Part shown: positions 24,289-32,004 of the stretch, piece by piece | Layout: each line of letters opens with the position of its first letter | How positions within the stretch are numbered: position 1 is the first letter of the stretch | Assembly: GCA_947449025.1 (NCBI GenBank) | Contig: CANFQF010000015.1 | Coordinates: 1 to 34,778 of the forward strand | Length of the DNA: 34,778 nucleotides | Origin: Comamonadaceae bacterium | Lineage (GTDB): Bacteria; Pseudomonadota; Gammaproteobacteria; Burkholderiales; Burkholderiaceae_C | Reading direction: 5' to 3' | Notes under the pieces: model-generated | The model's input: only the letters and a program-made list of their open reading frames with translations | What the model was told of the DNA's origin: nothing | Database searches by the model: none | Translations under genes and position numbers: made by a program

Positions 24289-24477
24289 TTAATTCAGGAT
24301 GCACCAAAAACCGATGCACCAGCCAAACCACCACTGGAACAAAAAATCCAGCAGATTGCCCAGAATCGCCACGGGCAAGCCCAGGTAAAGCAGCAGGAGC
24401 AGGACGCCGGAGGCAGTCAGCCTGGCCCCCGGAATGTCCAGGGACGCGGTTTTCCTGGCGCCACCTGCGCCACTCAT
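24289..24477 (-). CDS. Small membrane protein of unknown function upstream of motA
   Basis: This is a 62-residue open frame with an AAGGA ribosome-binding site 5 bases before its ATG and a stop 9 bases from motA. The first ~20 residues are polar and the rest is one or two hydrophobic segments (LLLLLYLGLPVAILGNLLDF, then a Trp/Cys-rich end QWWFGWCIGFWCILN). I do not recognise a family. Position, start signal and membrane character argue that it is a real gene. It sits between a sigma-28-like promoter and motAB, so it may act in motility. A longer in-frame start upstream would run through the promoter. Confidence 0.65.
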   Translation of the reverse strand: MSGAGGARKTASLDIPGARLTASGVLLLLLYLGLPVAILGNLLDFLFQWWFGWCIGFWCILN

Positions 24478-24553
24478 GCCGTCCTTGCGGCCTTTGCTGC
24501 CAATCCCGCCGTTCCCGCCTTTGGGGGTAGCCAAGTACCTGCCTCCCGGAGAT

Positions 24554-24580
24554 GAATCGGCGCGATGCGAGGGAACTTGA
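24554..24580 (-). promoter_or_regulatory. Candidate sigma-28 (FliA) promoter of the small-ORF-motA-motB operon
   Basis: On the minus strand TCAAGTTC (24580-24573), 11 bases and GCCGATTC (24561-24554) match the sigma-28 consensus TAAAGTTT-N11-GCCGATAA at 6 of 8 positions in each box with exact spacing. It precedes the small ORF by about 75 bases. Confidence 0.65.
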
Positions 24581-24635
24581 CCCTCGACCCACCCTGCCGA
24601 TCGTTCGCTTGTTGACCTTTGGCTATTATGAGGCG

Positions 24636-25574
24636 ATGAATGTCGACTGGGACTCGCTGGATCGCAGCACATGGGACGAGCTCCATCGTGAGTACGGAAG
24701 TTCTCTCCAGCAATCCTGGTCTTACGGGCAAGCCCTCCAATCGCTGGGGGTTCGCATCCACCGCGCGGCCATTCGGGGCGATGGTCCGCAGGAGGGGCAG
24801 GTCGCGGGCCTGGCCCAGTTTATGGTGCGGCGCATTGCTGGCTACGTGAGCCTTGCATCGTGCACACGGGGTCCGGCGTGGCATAGCGCCTTGGACCCGA
24901 CCCAGCGCGCGTGTGCGATCGGTTTGTTGAAGCGATCCCTGCCCGTGCCTCGCCTGCGGGTAGCCCTGATTTCACCCGATGCTCCCGCCTCGCCCGAGGT
25001 CGATGCCGAGACCCACGGCCTGTGGCGGGTGATGACCGGCTACTCCACCGTCATGCTAGACCTCACCGAGCCGCTCGAGACCTTGCGCGCAAGGCTCGAT
25101 GGCAAGTGGCGCAATCGCCTGGCCAAAGCCGAGGCCGACGCCGCGTTCAGCGCGCGGGTCGAGCCCAGCCTGCCCGAAGCGCGTCGCCTTCTCGAGCGCG
25201 AATCACAGCAACGTGCCGAGCGGCGTTTTCACGGCCTGCCCACCGATTTCGTGCGGGCCTATATCGACGCCTGCAATTCACGCGAGCAGGCCTTTGCGGT
25301 GAGCTATGCCCAATCCCGCAAGGAGACCCAGGCGGCACTGCTGTTCCTGATCCACGGCCATACCGCCACGTACCACATCGGATGGTCCAGTGACGCGGGT
25401 CGCAAAGCCAACGCGCACAACCTGCTGATGTGGCGCGGCATCGAGTATCTGCGCCGGATCGGCGTCAAGCGTCTGGATCTGGGCGGGGTGAATACCCGCG
25501 CACTCCCGGGCATTACCCGGTTCAAGCTCGGAACCGGCGGCCAGTTGCTGACCCTGGCCGGCAGCTACTATTGA
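24636..25574 (+). CDS. FemAB/GNAT-like acyl- or aminoacyltransferase
   Basis: This is a 312-residue cytoplasmic protein with a FemAB/acetyltransferase-like fold. An N-terminal lobe is followed by the basic RLDGKWRNRLAKAE segment (153-166) and a C-terminal lobe with TATYHIGWSSDAGRK (243-257), HNLLMWRGIEYLRRIG and the LDLGGVNTRALPGITRFKLGTGG ending (281-302). These blocks occur in peptidoglycan-bridge FemABX-like and exopolysaccharide-linked acyltransferases; the acceptor is unknown. I chose the ATG that begins MNVDWDSLDR. It is divergent from the motAB unit and followed 11 bases later by the adhesin-E-like gene, so the two are probably one operon. Confidence 0.8.
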   Translation: MNVDWDSLDRSTWDELHREYGSSLQQSWSYGQALQSLGVRIHRAAIRGDGPQEGQVAGLAQFMVRRIAGYVSLASCTRGPAWHSALDPTQRACAIGLLKRSLPVPRLRVALISPDAPASPEVDAETHGLWRVMTGYSTVMLDLTEPLETLRARLDGKWRNRLAKAEADAAFSARVEPSLPEARRLLERESQQRAERRFHGLPTDFVRAYIDACNSREQAFAVSYAQSRKETQAALLFLIHGHTATYHIGWSSDAGRKANAHNLLMWRGIEYLRRIGVKRLDLGGVNTRALPGITRFKLGTGGQLLTLAGSYY

Positions 25575-25585
25575 AACAAAGGTCC

Positions 25586-26143
25586 ATGGCACTCCCTCCA
25601 CGCAGCGCGCCGAACAGCGCATTTACCCCCCGCCTCAAGAAGCTCGCGGCTCTGGCGGCCGTGGCAGTGGGCGCGGGTTACATGTCCTTCGCCTTTTTTG
25701 AAACGCGGGGGCCCGAAGCGCAGCCCCTGCCTGCCTTGGGCGTGGCCATCGCCCCGGGCGAATCGCCCTGGATCACGCTGGGCGAAACGCCGGCCATGAC
25801 GCTGTACTGGGACCGCAGCTCCAGGGTGCGCGAGGACTACGTGATGAAGGTCTGGGAGATCCAGGACATGCGGGCGCCGGACCCAGACGGCGTCCAGTCG
25901 CGCCGTTACCGAAATGAATACGACTGCAAGCACAGCATGCACCGCATCACCTCGATGACGAGTTACGCGGGGCCCATGCTCACTGGTGCCAAGCTGTTCG
26001 ACGTCGACGAAGACGGCTTGTGGCGACAGATGCCCAGAACCAGTGTGTTCGCGCAAGGCCTGGCCCTGCACTGCGGCAAGCTGCCGCCCTTGCCCTCGGA
26101 AGAAGAAAAGGCGCCCTGGTGGGCGCCCTTCTGGCCGTTTTGA
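25586..26143 (+). CDS. Surface-adhesin-E-like protein (membrane-anchored or exported)
   Basis: This is a 185-residue protein with one hydrophobic N-terminal segment (about residues 19-36) and then a small domain matching the surface-adhesin protein E pattern: LYWDRSSRVREDYVMKVWEIQDM, an EYDCKHSMHRITSM segment, a GPMLTGAKLFD strand and a second Cys near LHCGK, allowing a disulfide. It ends with a Glu/Trp-rich tail APWWAPFWPF. It is the second gene after the FemAB-like gene. Role on the cell surface or periplasm is inferred; family function in Betaproteobacteria is not established. Confidence 0.7.
   Translation: MALPPRSAPNSAFTPRLKKLAALAAVAVGAGYMSFAFFETRGPEAQPLPALGVAIAPGESPWITLGETPAMTLYWDRSSRVREDYVMKVWEIQDMRAPDPDGVQSRRYRNEYDCKHSMHRITSMTSYAGPMLTGAKLFDVDEDGLWRQMPRTSVFAQGLALHCGKLPPLPSEEEKAPWWAPFWPF
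26110..26127 (+). terminator. Terminator-like hairpin inside the end of the adhesin-E-like gene
   Basis: A 7-bp GC stem (GGCGCCC / GGGCGCC) with a 4-base loop TGGT lies inside the codons for KAPWWAPF, and a short T-run (26138-26141) follows 10 bases later. It resembles a terminator built into the coding end, but the T-run is short and distant. Confidence 0.4.
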
Positions 26144-26213
26144 CCGCCAGAGCGGCCGCCGCAACGCAGTGCTAACCGGGTGAGCGAGGCCAAGTGGGCC
26201 CTGGCCGCCTGCC

Positions 26214-27092
26214 TCAGGAGGCGCTGATCTTGCGGCCGTTGAGCGGCTGCACCGGGCGGGCGTTGAGCTTGAACGGGAAGCTGTCGATCATCTCGCGCTG
26301 GATGCCGATCGGCGACTTCATGATGAAAAACTTCACGCCTTCGGTGCAGGGCGGGGTGGTGAGCGAACCCTCGTAGGCGTAGTGGGCCAGCGACTCGGGC
26401 AGCAGGGTGGCCGGGTTGATGGACACCGAGGCAACCTCCACTTCCGGGCCCTCTTTGGCCGGCATGTTTTTCCAGATCGACCACAGGGTGCGGTTCTGGA
26501 CGGCCGATTCCCGCATCAGCACGCCGACCACCGCCAGCTTGCCGTCGGCGCTCTTGTGAACCATGTGCGTCACCATGGCCATGGGCTTGCCATCGATCTG
26601 CTCCTCGCTGGGCCGGTGGAAGTGGAACTGCACCAGCTCATAGGATTCGTTGCCCACCTTCAGCGTGCTGCCCGGCGGCACGTTCACCTGGATGGTGTGG
26701 CCGTTATTGAGGACTTTGAGCACGCCCGGCTTGTAGTCGGCCTTGAGCGTGGTGGTCGACTTTTCAAAGGGTCCGACGATGTTCAGCGGCGACTGCGACT
26801 TGCCAGCAGCGCAGGTGGGGAACTGCTTACCCCAGTTTTCCGGGCCCATTTCGCCCTCATACTCCCAGTGCGGCGCACCACTGCTGTGGCTGCTGCCCTT
26901 TCCCTTCTCGGCGATGGCGTGGACCACCTCTTCGAGCTTTTGCAGGGTCTCTTCCTGCTCCTTGATCTGCTTGGTGGCCTTGGCCAACCTGGTGTCCAGG
27001 TCCTTGGTCTTGCCAGTGTTGACGATTGACAAGGTGATCACCATCGCGAACAGGCTGGCGACGATGCCCCCCAGAAGGATTCGAATGAACAT
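26214..27092 (-). CDS. Alpha-type carbonic anhydrase, membrane-anchored with coiled coil
   Basis: This is a 292-residue protein. Residues about 4-25 form a transmembrane or signal-anchor helix, 30-62 a heptad-rich coiled coil (DTRLAKATKQIKEQEETLQK), and 74-292 an alpha carbonic anhydrase. Zinc ligands are His157 and His159 (QFHFHRPSEE) and His176 (THMVHK); Thr245-Thr246 in SLTTPPCTE and the Cys94/Cys249 pair match periplasmic alpha enzymes. It would hydrate CO2 in the periplasm. The start is the ATG at 27092 because it opens the anchor helix. No cleavage site is clear, so it is probably retained in the membrane. Downstream it converges with the adhesin-E-like gene. Confidence 0.9.
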   Translation of the reverse strand: MFIRILLGGIVASLFAMVITLSIVNTGKTKDLDTRLAKATKQIKEQEETLQKLEEVVHAIAEKGKGSSHSSGAPHWEYEGEMGPENWGKQFPTCAAGKSQSPLNIVGPFEKSTTTLKADYKPGVLKVLNNGHTIQVNVPPGSTLKVGNESYELVQFHFHRPSEEQIDGKPMAMVTHMVHKSADGKLAVVGVLMRESAVQNRTLWSIWKNMPAKEGPEVEVASVSINPATLLPESLAHYAYEGSLTTPPCTEGVKFFIMKSPIGIQREMIDSFPFKLNARPVQPLNGRKISAS

Positions 27093-27238
27093 GCTGACCT
27101 CAAGAATTCTCAAATGGCGCCGAGTCCAAAGACAACGGCGAGGGATTGTCTCCTGCGCCACCACCCGGTTGAACGGAGGCGCGACAACAGACGCTGCCAA
27201 AGTATGATCGGTTCATCCCGGAACGGCTTGAGTGCAAC

Positions 27239-27748
27239 ATGAAGAACTTGTTCATCGGCATCTTGATCGGCATTCTGGCCATGGCCGGAATATACGGAAT
27301 AAGTCTTCTTTTCTCGAGCGAGGCTGCTCCGCAGGCATCTGCCGGGCCCGGCGGACCGGCGGGCGCGGGTGTGACCCGGGCCGGCACTGTGGTAGACATG
27401 ATCTGCGAGCTTCACCTCGATCTTGACGGCCAAAAGACCCTGGGCATCCAAGGCAATGAGCCCCCGCGCATCACCCTGGCCCAAATCGACCTGGAACAGA
27501 AATCCGGCTGGTACCAGGGCAAGATTTCCATCTCGGAGAGCCGGGGCGGCTCGCTGACCCTGCAGGGCAACAAGTTCGTGGTGACGCGCCCGGCCATGTT
27601 CCAGCGCTTTGGTACCTCCATCAGCCAGGAGGCCTTCACCATCGACCGCAGCTCCGGTGAGTTCGAGCAGTCCCTCACCGTCGAGGGCGGCAAGGTCGTC
27701 CCGCTCATTCGCGGAACCTGCGCCCGGGTCATCAAGCCGCCGTTCTGA
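27239..27748 (+). CDS. Membrane-anchored protein of unknown function
   Basis: This is a 169-residue protein that I do not recognise. Residues 4-24 are a transmembrane/signal-anchor helix (LFIGILIGILAMAGIYGISLL), followed by a flexible Gly/Ala/Pro linker (28-46) and a periplasmic domain of about 120 residues predicted to be beta-rich (ITLAQIDLEQKSGWYQGKIS, then LTLQGNKFVVTRP). Cys56 and Cys161 flank the domain and could form a disulfide. It is divergent from the carbonic anhydrase (146-base gap, TATGAT -10 candidate at 27203-27208) and 15 bases before the methyltransferase-like gene, so it is probably its operon partner. Confidence 0.75.
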   Translation: MKNLFIGILIGILAMAGIYGISLLFSSEAAPQASAGPGGPAGAGVTRAGTVVDMICELHLDLDGQKTLGIQGNEPPRITLAQIDLEQKSGWYQGKISISESRGGSLTLQGNKFVVTRPAMFQRFGTSISQEAFTIDRSSGEFEQSLTVEGGKVVPLIRGTCARVIKPPF

Positions 27749-27763
27749 GGACGGCGTCTCGCC

Positions 27764-28459
27764 GTGGCCCTGCTGGACCTGCGCTGGCATCTGCGCGGCT
27801 GGCGCTCACAGTCACGCTGGGCCGGCACGCGCGCCGCCATCGCTGACTGGCTGGCCCAGGCCCCGGAAGGCCACAACGACTTGCTCCTGTTCGGCGCCAG
27901 TGCCGGCTGGATGATGGACGATGCCTTTCTCGCACGCTTTCGCCGCATCGACGCAATCGACTTCGAGTCGGCGTCCGCTCCCCTGTTCAAGTTCAATCAC
28001 CGACGCGTCATCGCCCGCCACCGTATCGAGGTGCGCTTCCACGATGCGGAGGCGCTGTCTCGCCTGGAAGAATTTCTCTCCATGCGGCCCCAGGCGCTGG
28101 TGCTGTTCGACAACCTCCTGGGCCAGTACACCCTCACCTGCCCGAATGTGGCGCAGGCCGAGGCCACGCTCTCGGGTCTGCCAGCGCGCCTGGCGGGACG
28201 CCCCTGGGGCAGCGTGCATGACGCCATCTCTGGCCCGGGACGGGCGCTAGCCCTGGCGCAGGAGCCCGCCGCGATGGCGCTCCACGCAGGTCAGCCCTGG
28301 CCGGAGGAAAGCCTGCTCGACGCGGTAGGCGCCAGCGGCCAGTGGCGTGACCACCTGACCCGCACGGTGCTGCCGGTCAGCGCACAAAGCCGCCTGCTGC
28401 CCTGGCAGCTGGCGCCGGGCTACTGGCACTGGCTGCAGGCGGGCTGGGTGCGCGGCTGA
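27764..28459 (+). CDS. SAM-dependent methyltransferase-like protein
   Basis: This is a 231-residue protein starting at GTG. Residues 39-70 resemble a class I methyltransferase SAM-binding region: NDLLLFGASAGWMM (glycine loop at 44-48) followed by FRRIDAIDFES with the acidic residue at the end of the second strand. No substrate motif is visible and the fold is not confirmed. It follows the unknown membrane-anchored gene by 15 bases. Its base composition is like its neighbours. Other readings, such as a generic Rossmann protein, remain possible. Confidence 0.65.
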   Translation: MALLDLRWHLRGWRSQSRWAGTRAAIADWLAQAPEGHNDLLLFGASAGWMMDDAFLARFRRIDAIDFESASAPLFKFNHRRVIARHRIEVRFHDAEALSRLEEFLSMRPQALVLFDNLLGQYTLTCPNVAQAEATLSGLPARLAGRPWGSVHDAISGPGRALALAQEPAAMALHAGQPWPEESLLDAVGASGQWRDHLTRTVLPVSAQSRLLPWQLAPGYWHWLQAGWVRG

Positions 28460-28505
28460 AGCCCGGTCTAGCGGGCCCCGAAGCCCGCCTGTCAGAAAAA
28501 ATAGT

Positions 28506-28534
28506 TTGCAAATTCAGCTCATCCAGCCTAAAAA
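28506..28534 (+). promoter_or_regulatory. Candidate promoter of the type I secretion operon
   Basis: TTGCAA (28506-28511) and TAAAAA (28529-28534) are separated by 17 bases in a short AT-rich stretch. The leader to the exporter start would be about 94 bases. Confidence 0.4.
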
Positions 28535-28634
28535 CGCATCTCTTATTCTTACAAATTCCTGAGCCTTGATGCGCATCCCGCGGGGTGCACAGAGGGCACC
28601 AGGAACCGGCCTGCGGGCCAGGGAGCGTCGGGCA

Positions 28635-30458
28635 ATGAGAGCTTTGTACGAGCTGTTGAGAGCGCCACTGCGCCATGTCGCGGTGTTTTCGCTCTGCATG
28701 AACCTGCTGTTGCTGGCACCCACGCTCTTCATGCTGCAGGTCTTTGACCGGGTTCTCGTCAGCCAGAGTACGGACACATTGTTGGCCTTGTTGGTAGGCA
28801 CTGGCATTGCCCTGCTGATGTACTTCGGCCTCGACCTGCTACGCCAGAGGCTGCAGGCGGTCATAGGCCAGGCTGCCGGCGATGCGCTCACCCCTCTGGC
28901 GGTGCAGGCCCTGGTAGCCGAGGGCAGCCAGGGGCGGCCGCCGTCCGAGGGCCTGCGCGATGTGGCGGCACTGCGGGCCGCCATGGCCTCGCCCGCGGTG
29001 GTGGCCCTATTTGATGCGCCCTGGCTGCTGTTTTACCTGGCGCTCATTACCGCGGTGCACCCTTTGCTGGGACTCAGCGCCTGCCTGGCCGCCCTGTGTA
29101 TGGCTGGCCTCACCCTCGCCAGCCACCTGGCTACCCGCAAGCAGATGCCGGCGGTGCAGGAGGCCTCGGCCGCTGCGGCGCGCTTCCTCGATCGGTGCCT
29201 GGCGAATGCCGAGGCGGCACAGGCCCTGGGCATGGTGCCGGCGTTGCTTACCCGCTGGCGCACGCGGCTCGATCAGCTGCTCGCGCTGCAGGCGCCGCTG
29301 AACCGACGCACCAGCCTGGCAGCCGCCGCCGGTCGCAGCCTGCGCCAGGCGGTGCAAGTGGTGATGCTGGCAGTGGGCGTCTGGCTGATTCTGGGCGGGC
29401 ATGTCTCACCCGGCGCCACGCTGGCCTGCACGATCTTGCTGGGGAGAGCACTCGCGCCAGTGGAGTTGCTCATTGCGCAGTGGAAGGTACTGGCCGACGC
29501 GCGCGCCGCAGCCACCCGCCTGGCCCGGCTGATGCAAACGCAGGCCCCCGAGGCGGCGATGGCCTTGCCAACCCCGCGCGGTGAGCTCCAAGTGCAGCAA
29601 CTGACCTGGCGCATTCCCGGCACCGAGCGCCTGGGCCTGGCGGGCGTTTCGCTCGCCCTGAGCGCCGGCGAGGTGTTGGCGGTGGTGGGGCCCAGCGGCG
29701 CGGGAAAGAGCACGCTGATGCGGGTGCTGTCGGGTCTGTGGAAGCCCACTGCGGGCCATGTACGGCTCGATGCCAGCGACCTGGCCCAGTGGCCGCGTGA
29801 GCAACTAGGTCCCTGGCTGGGGTATCTGCCGCAGGAGGTGGCGCTGTTTCCGGGCACCGTGGCTGAAAACATCGCGCGCTTGGGAGAGGTCGATAGCGAG
29901 GCGGTGGTGGCGGCGGCGCGGCGTGCCGGTGCACACGAGATGATCCTGGCCCTGCCCCAGGGCTATGAAACCCCGCTGGCCCCGGGCTCGCCACTGCCCT
30001 CGCCCGGGCAGCGCCAGCGCATCGGGCTGGCCCGGGCGCTGTATGGCGACCCGAAGCTGGTGTTGCTCGACGAGCCCAACGCCAACCTCGACGGCGAGGG
30101 CGAACAGGCGCTGGCCGAGGCGCTCAAGTCGCTGCGCGGGCAGGTGACCACCGTGGTCGTTACCCACCGCAGCCAACTGCTGCAGCAGGTGGACAAGCTA
30201 CTGGTGCTCGAAGGCGGGCGGGCCGCGCAATTCGGACCGGTCGCCGAGGTGCTACGCGCCATGCAACAACGCAGTGCCGGAACGCCCAATGTGGTGGCCA
30301 TGCCGGTGGCCGGCGGCCCGGCATCGCCACCGCCTTCACCGGCCACCTCACAGGCCAATTCGCATCCCACTTCCTCTGCTTCAGAGCCGGGCTCGGGTGG
30401 CGCGGTTGTGCCCTCGGCCGCGCAGGTGGCCGACCGGATCGGCAAGGGGGGCCTATGA
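28635..30458 (+). CDS. Type I secretion ABC exporter (PrtD/LapB-type permease-ATPase)
   Basis: This is a 607-residue fused membrane/ATPase exporter. The start is the ATG preceded by GGAG at 9 bases ([11 protein letters not shown]); an ATG at 28569 lacks a ribosome-binding site. There is no C39 peptidase domain. A six-helix membrane domain (about 10-285) is followed by Walker [10 protein letters not shown] (352-360), Gln in PQE, signature-equivalent LPSPGQRQR (454-462), Walker B LVLLDEP (475-481) and His511. The signature deviates from LSGGQ. The last ~60 residues are Pro/Ser/Ala-rich and non-conserved. It overlaps the adaptor gene by 4 bases and should export the adjacent giant repeat protein through a TolC-type channel not seen here. 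Confidence 0.94.
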   Translation: MRALYELLRAPLRHVAVFSLCMNLLLLAPTLFMLQVFDRVLVSQSTDTLLALLVGTGIALLMYFGLDLLRQRLQAVIGQAAGDALTPLAVQALVAEGSQGRPPSEGLRDVAALRAAMASPAVVALFDAPWLLFYLALITAVHPLLGLSACLAALCMAGLTLASHLATRKQMPAVQEASAAAARFLDRCLANAEAAQALGMVPALLTRWRTRLDQLLALQAPLNRRTSLAAAAGRSLRQAVQVVMLAVGVWLILGGHVSPGATLACTILLGRALAPVELLIAQWKVLADARAAATRLARLMQTQAPEAAMALPTPRGELQVQQLTWRIPGTERLGLAGVSLALSAGEVLAVVGPSGAGKSTLMRVLSGLWKPTAGHVRLDASDLAQWPREQLGPWLGYLPQEVALFPGTVAENIARLGEVDSEAVVAAARRAGAHEMILALPQGYETPLAPGSPLPSPGQRQRIGLARALYGDPKLVLLDEPNANLDGEGEQALAEALKSLRGQVTTVVVTHRSQLLQQVDKLLVLEGGRAAQFGPVAEVLRAMQQRSAGTPNVVAMPVAGGPASPPPSPATSQANSHPTSSASEPGSGGAVVPSAAQVADRIGKGGL

Positions 30459-31798
30459 ACAGCGCAGCGATGAATCACCGAATGATGGGTCACCCTTCTG
30501 TTCAGGGCCAACTCGCGCAGGCGGCGCGCCTGGGCCGTATCGGGCGCTGGATCCTGTTGCTGGGCCTGCTGCCCCTCTTGGCCTGGCTCACTCTGGCGAC
30601 CCTGGCTTCGGCGGTGGTGGCCACTGCCCACGTGAAGGTGGACCTGGACCGCCGCCCAGTGCAGCACATGGAGGGCGGGACAGTGCGCGAAGTGATGGTG
30701 CGCGACGGCCAGCAGGTCGAAGCGGGCCAGCCACTGCTGGCGCTGGGTGACGTCGCGGTGGATGCAGACGCACAGCGGCTGGAGTTTCGCGCGCTGTCAG
30801 AGCGGGCAGGCGCCGCCCGACTGGAGGCCGAGGTCGCTGGATTGAGCTCGCTGCGCTTTGCGCCGGAACTGGTAGGCGCTGGCGAGGCGAATGCGGACTT
30901 CGCCGCCCAGCTGGCCAAGGAACGGACATTGTTCGAGACGCGTCGCCGCACGGTGCAAAACCAGGTCCAGCTGCTGCGTGCGCAGGGCGAGCGCATCGAG
31001 CAGGAAATGACGCACCTGCGTGCCCAGATCGCGGAAGGGGAGCAGTCGCTGCGGCACCAGGTCGAGGAGCTCGACCGCAACCGCGCGCTGGTGCAGGAGG
31101 GCTTCATCGCCAGCACCCGAATTTCGCAGCTGGAATCGGGCGTCGCCGACTACCGGGCGAAGCTGCAGGAGCGCCATTCGGAGATGGCACGGGCCGGCCA
31201 GCGCCTGATCGACACCCGCCTACGCGCCCAGGCCCTGGAGGGCGAATACGGCCAACAAGCCAGCGACCTGCTCAAGGCCGCCACCGGGCGCATCACCGAA
31301 ATCGACCAGGAGTTGCGCAAGGTACGCGACGCCGCCCGGCGTCAGGTGGTCACCGCGCCGGCTGCAGGCACGGTGATCAACCTGCGCTTCAACGGCGCGG
31401 GCGGCGTGATCCAGCCGCGCGAACCCATCGCCGACATCGTGCCGCGCAACCCGCGCTTGATCGTGGAGGCGCAGATCCGCCCGGAGGACGTGGCGCGGGT
31501 GCATGCCGGGCAGCGCGCGCGCGTGCGCCTGACCGCCTTCAACACGCTCACCACGCCGATGGTGGAGGGCCAGGTGATCTATGTCTCGGCCGACCGCTTG
31601 GCCGACCGCAATACGCAGCAATCGTTTTACGTGGTGCAGATCGAGGCCGACCCGGCCTCGCTGCGCCAGGCCGGCGACCTGACGCTTCAGGCCGGCATGC
31701 CGGCCGAGGTGTTCATCGAAGGCGAGGCGCGCACACCGCTGCAGTACCTCGTCGAACCCGTGCTGCAAGTGATGCGGCACGCCGGGCGAGAGCGATAG
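30455..31798 (+). CDS. HlyD family type I secretion periplasmic adaptor (membrane fusion protein)
   Basis: This 447-residue adaptor starts in an ATGA overlap with the exporter. A cytoplasmic N-terminus and one transmembrane helix (about 31-55) are followed by the first lipoyl half (HMEGGTVREVMVRDGQQVEAGQ), a long coiled-coil hairpin (about 130-300) and the second half with VTAPAAGTVINLRFNGAGG, then a beta-barrel domain. It bridges the exporter to the outer-membrane channel and completes the inner-membrane part of the secretion system. The GC hairpin after its stop separates it from the adhesin gene. Confidence 0.95.
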   Translation: MNSAAMNHRMMGHPSVQGQLAQAARLGRIGRWILLLGLLPLLAWLTLATLASAVVATAHVKVDLDRRPVQHMEGGTVREVMVRDGQQVEAGQPLLALGDVAVDADAQRLEFRALSERAGAARLEAEVAGLSSLRFAPELVGAGEANADFAAQLAKERTLFETRRRTVQNQVQLLRAQGERIEQEMTHLRAQIAEGEQSLRHQVEELDRNRALVQEGFIASTRISQLESGVADYRAKLQERHSEMARAGQRLIDTRLRAQALEGEYGQQASDLLKAATGRITEIDQELRKVRDAARRQVVTAPAAGTVINLRFNGAGGVIQPREPIADIVPRNPRLIVEAQIRPEDVARVHAGQRARVRLTAFNTLTTPMVEGQVIYVSADRLADRNTQQSFYVVQIEADPASLRQAGDLTLQAGMPAEVFIEGEARTPLQYLVEPVLQVMRHAGRER

Positions 31799-31804
31799 AA
31801 AGCC

Positions 31805-31825
31805 GCGGCGCCGTCAAGGCGCCGC
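31805..31825 (+). other. Intergenic GC hairpin between adaptor and adhesin genes
   Basis: An 8-bp stem GCGGCGCC / GGCGCCGC with a 5-base loop lies 6 bases after the adaptor stop. It lacks a T-run. It may stabilise the secretion mRNA or limit read-through into the adhesin gene. The rest of the 206-base gap holds several CAGTA-containing short repeats near 31878-31922 but no clear promoter. Confidence 0.45.
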
Positions 31826-32004
31826 CCCGAGAGGCCGCCTGCGCCACAGGCACCAGGCAGGCCACAGCAGTCCAGTCGTTGCAGTTTCGCAGTACCTCGA
31901 AGTCACAGCAGTACGCAGTACAGGCCGGGCCGCTGGCGGGCGCCAGCGGCGGCCTTTGGACACATGGGGACTCAGCCCCCCTTTCAGTCAGGAGTGAGCA
32001 CATC

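Noticed and set aside
24612-24629. TTGACC and TATTAT before the FemAB-like gene as a promoter
   Set aside because: The spacer is only 6 bases.
27203-27208. TATGAT as a full promoter for the unknown anchored protein
   Set aside because: No acceptable -35 lies 16-18 bases upstream, so it is only mentioned as a -10 candidate.
28461-28488. GC hairpins after the methyltransferase-like gene as a terminator
   Set aside because: They are followed by an A-run rather than a T-run on the coding strand.
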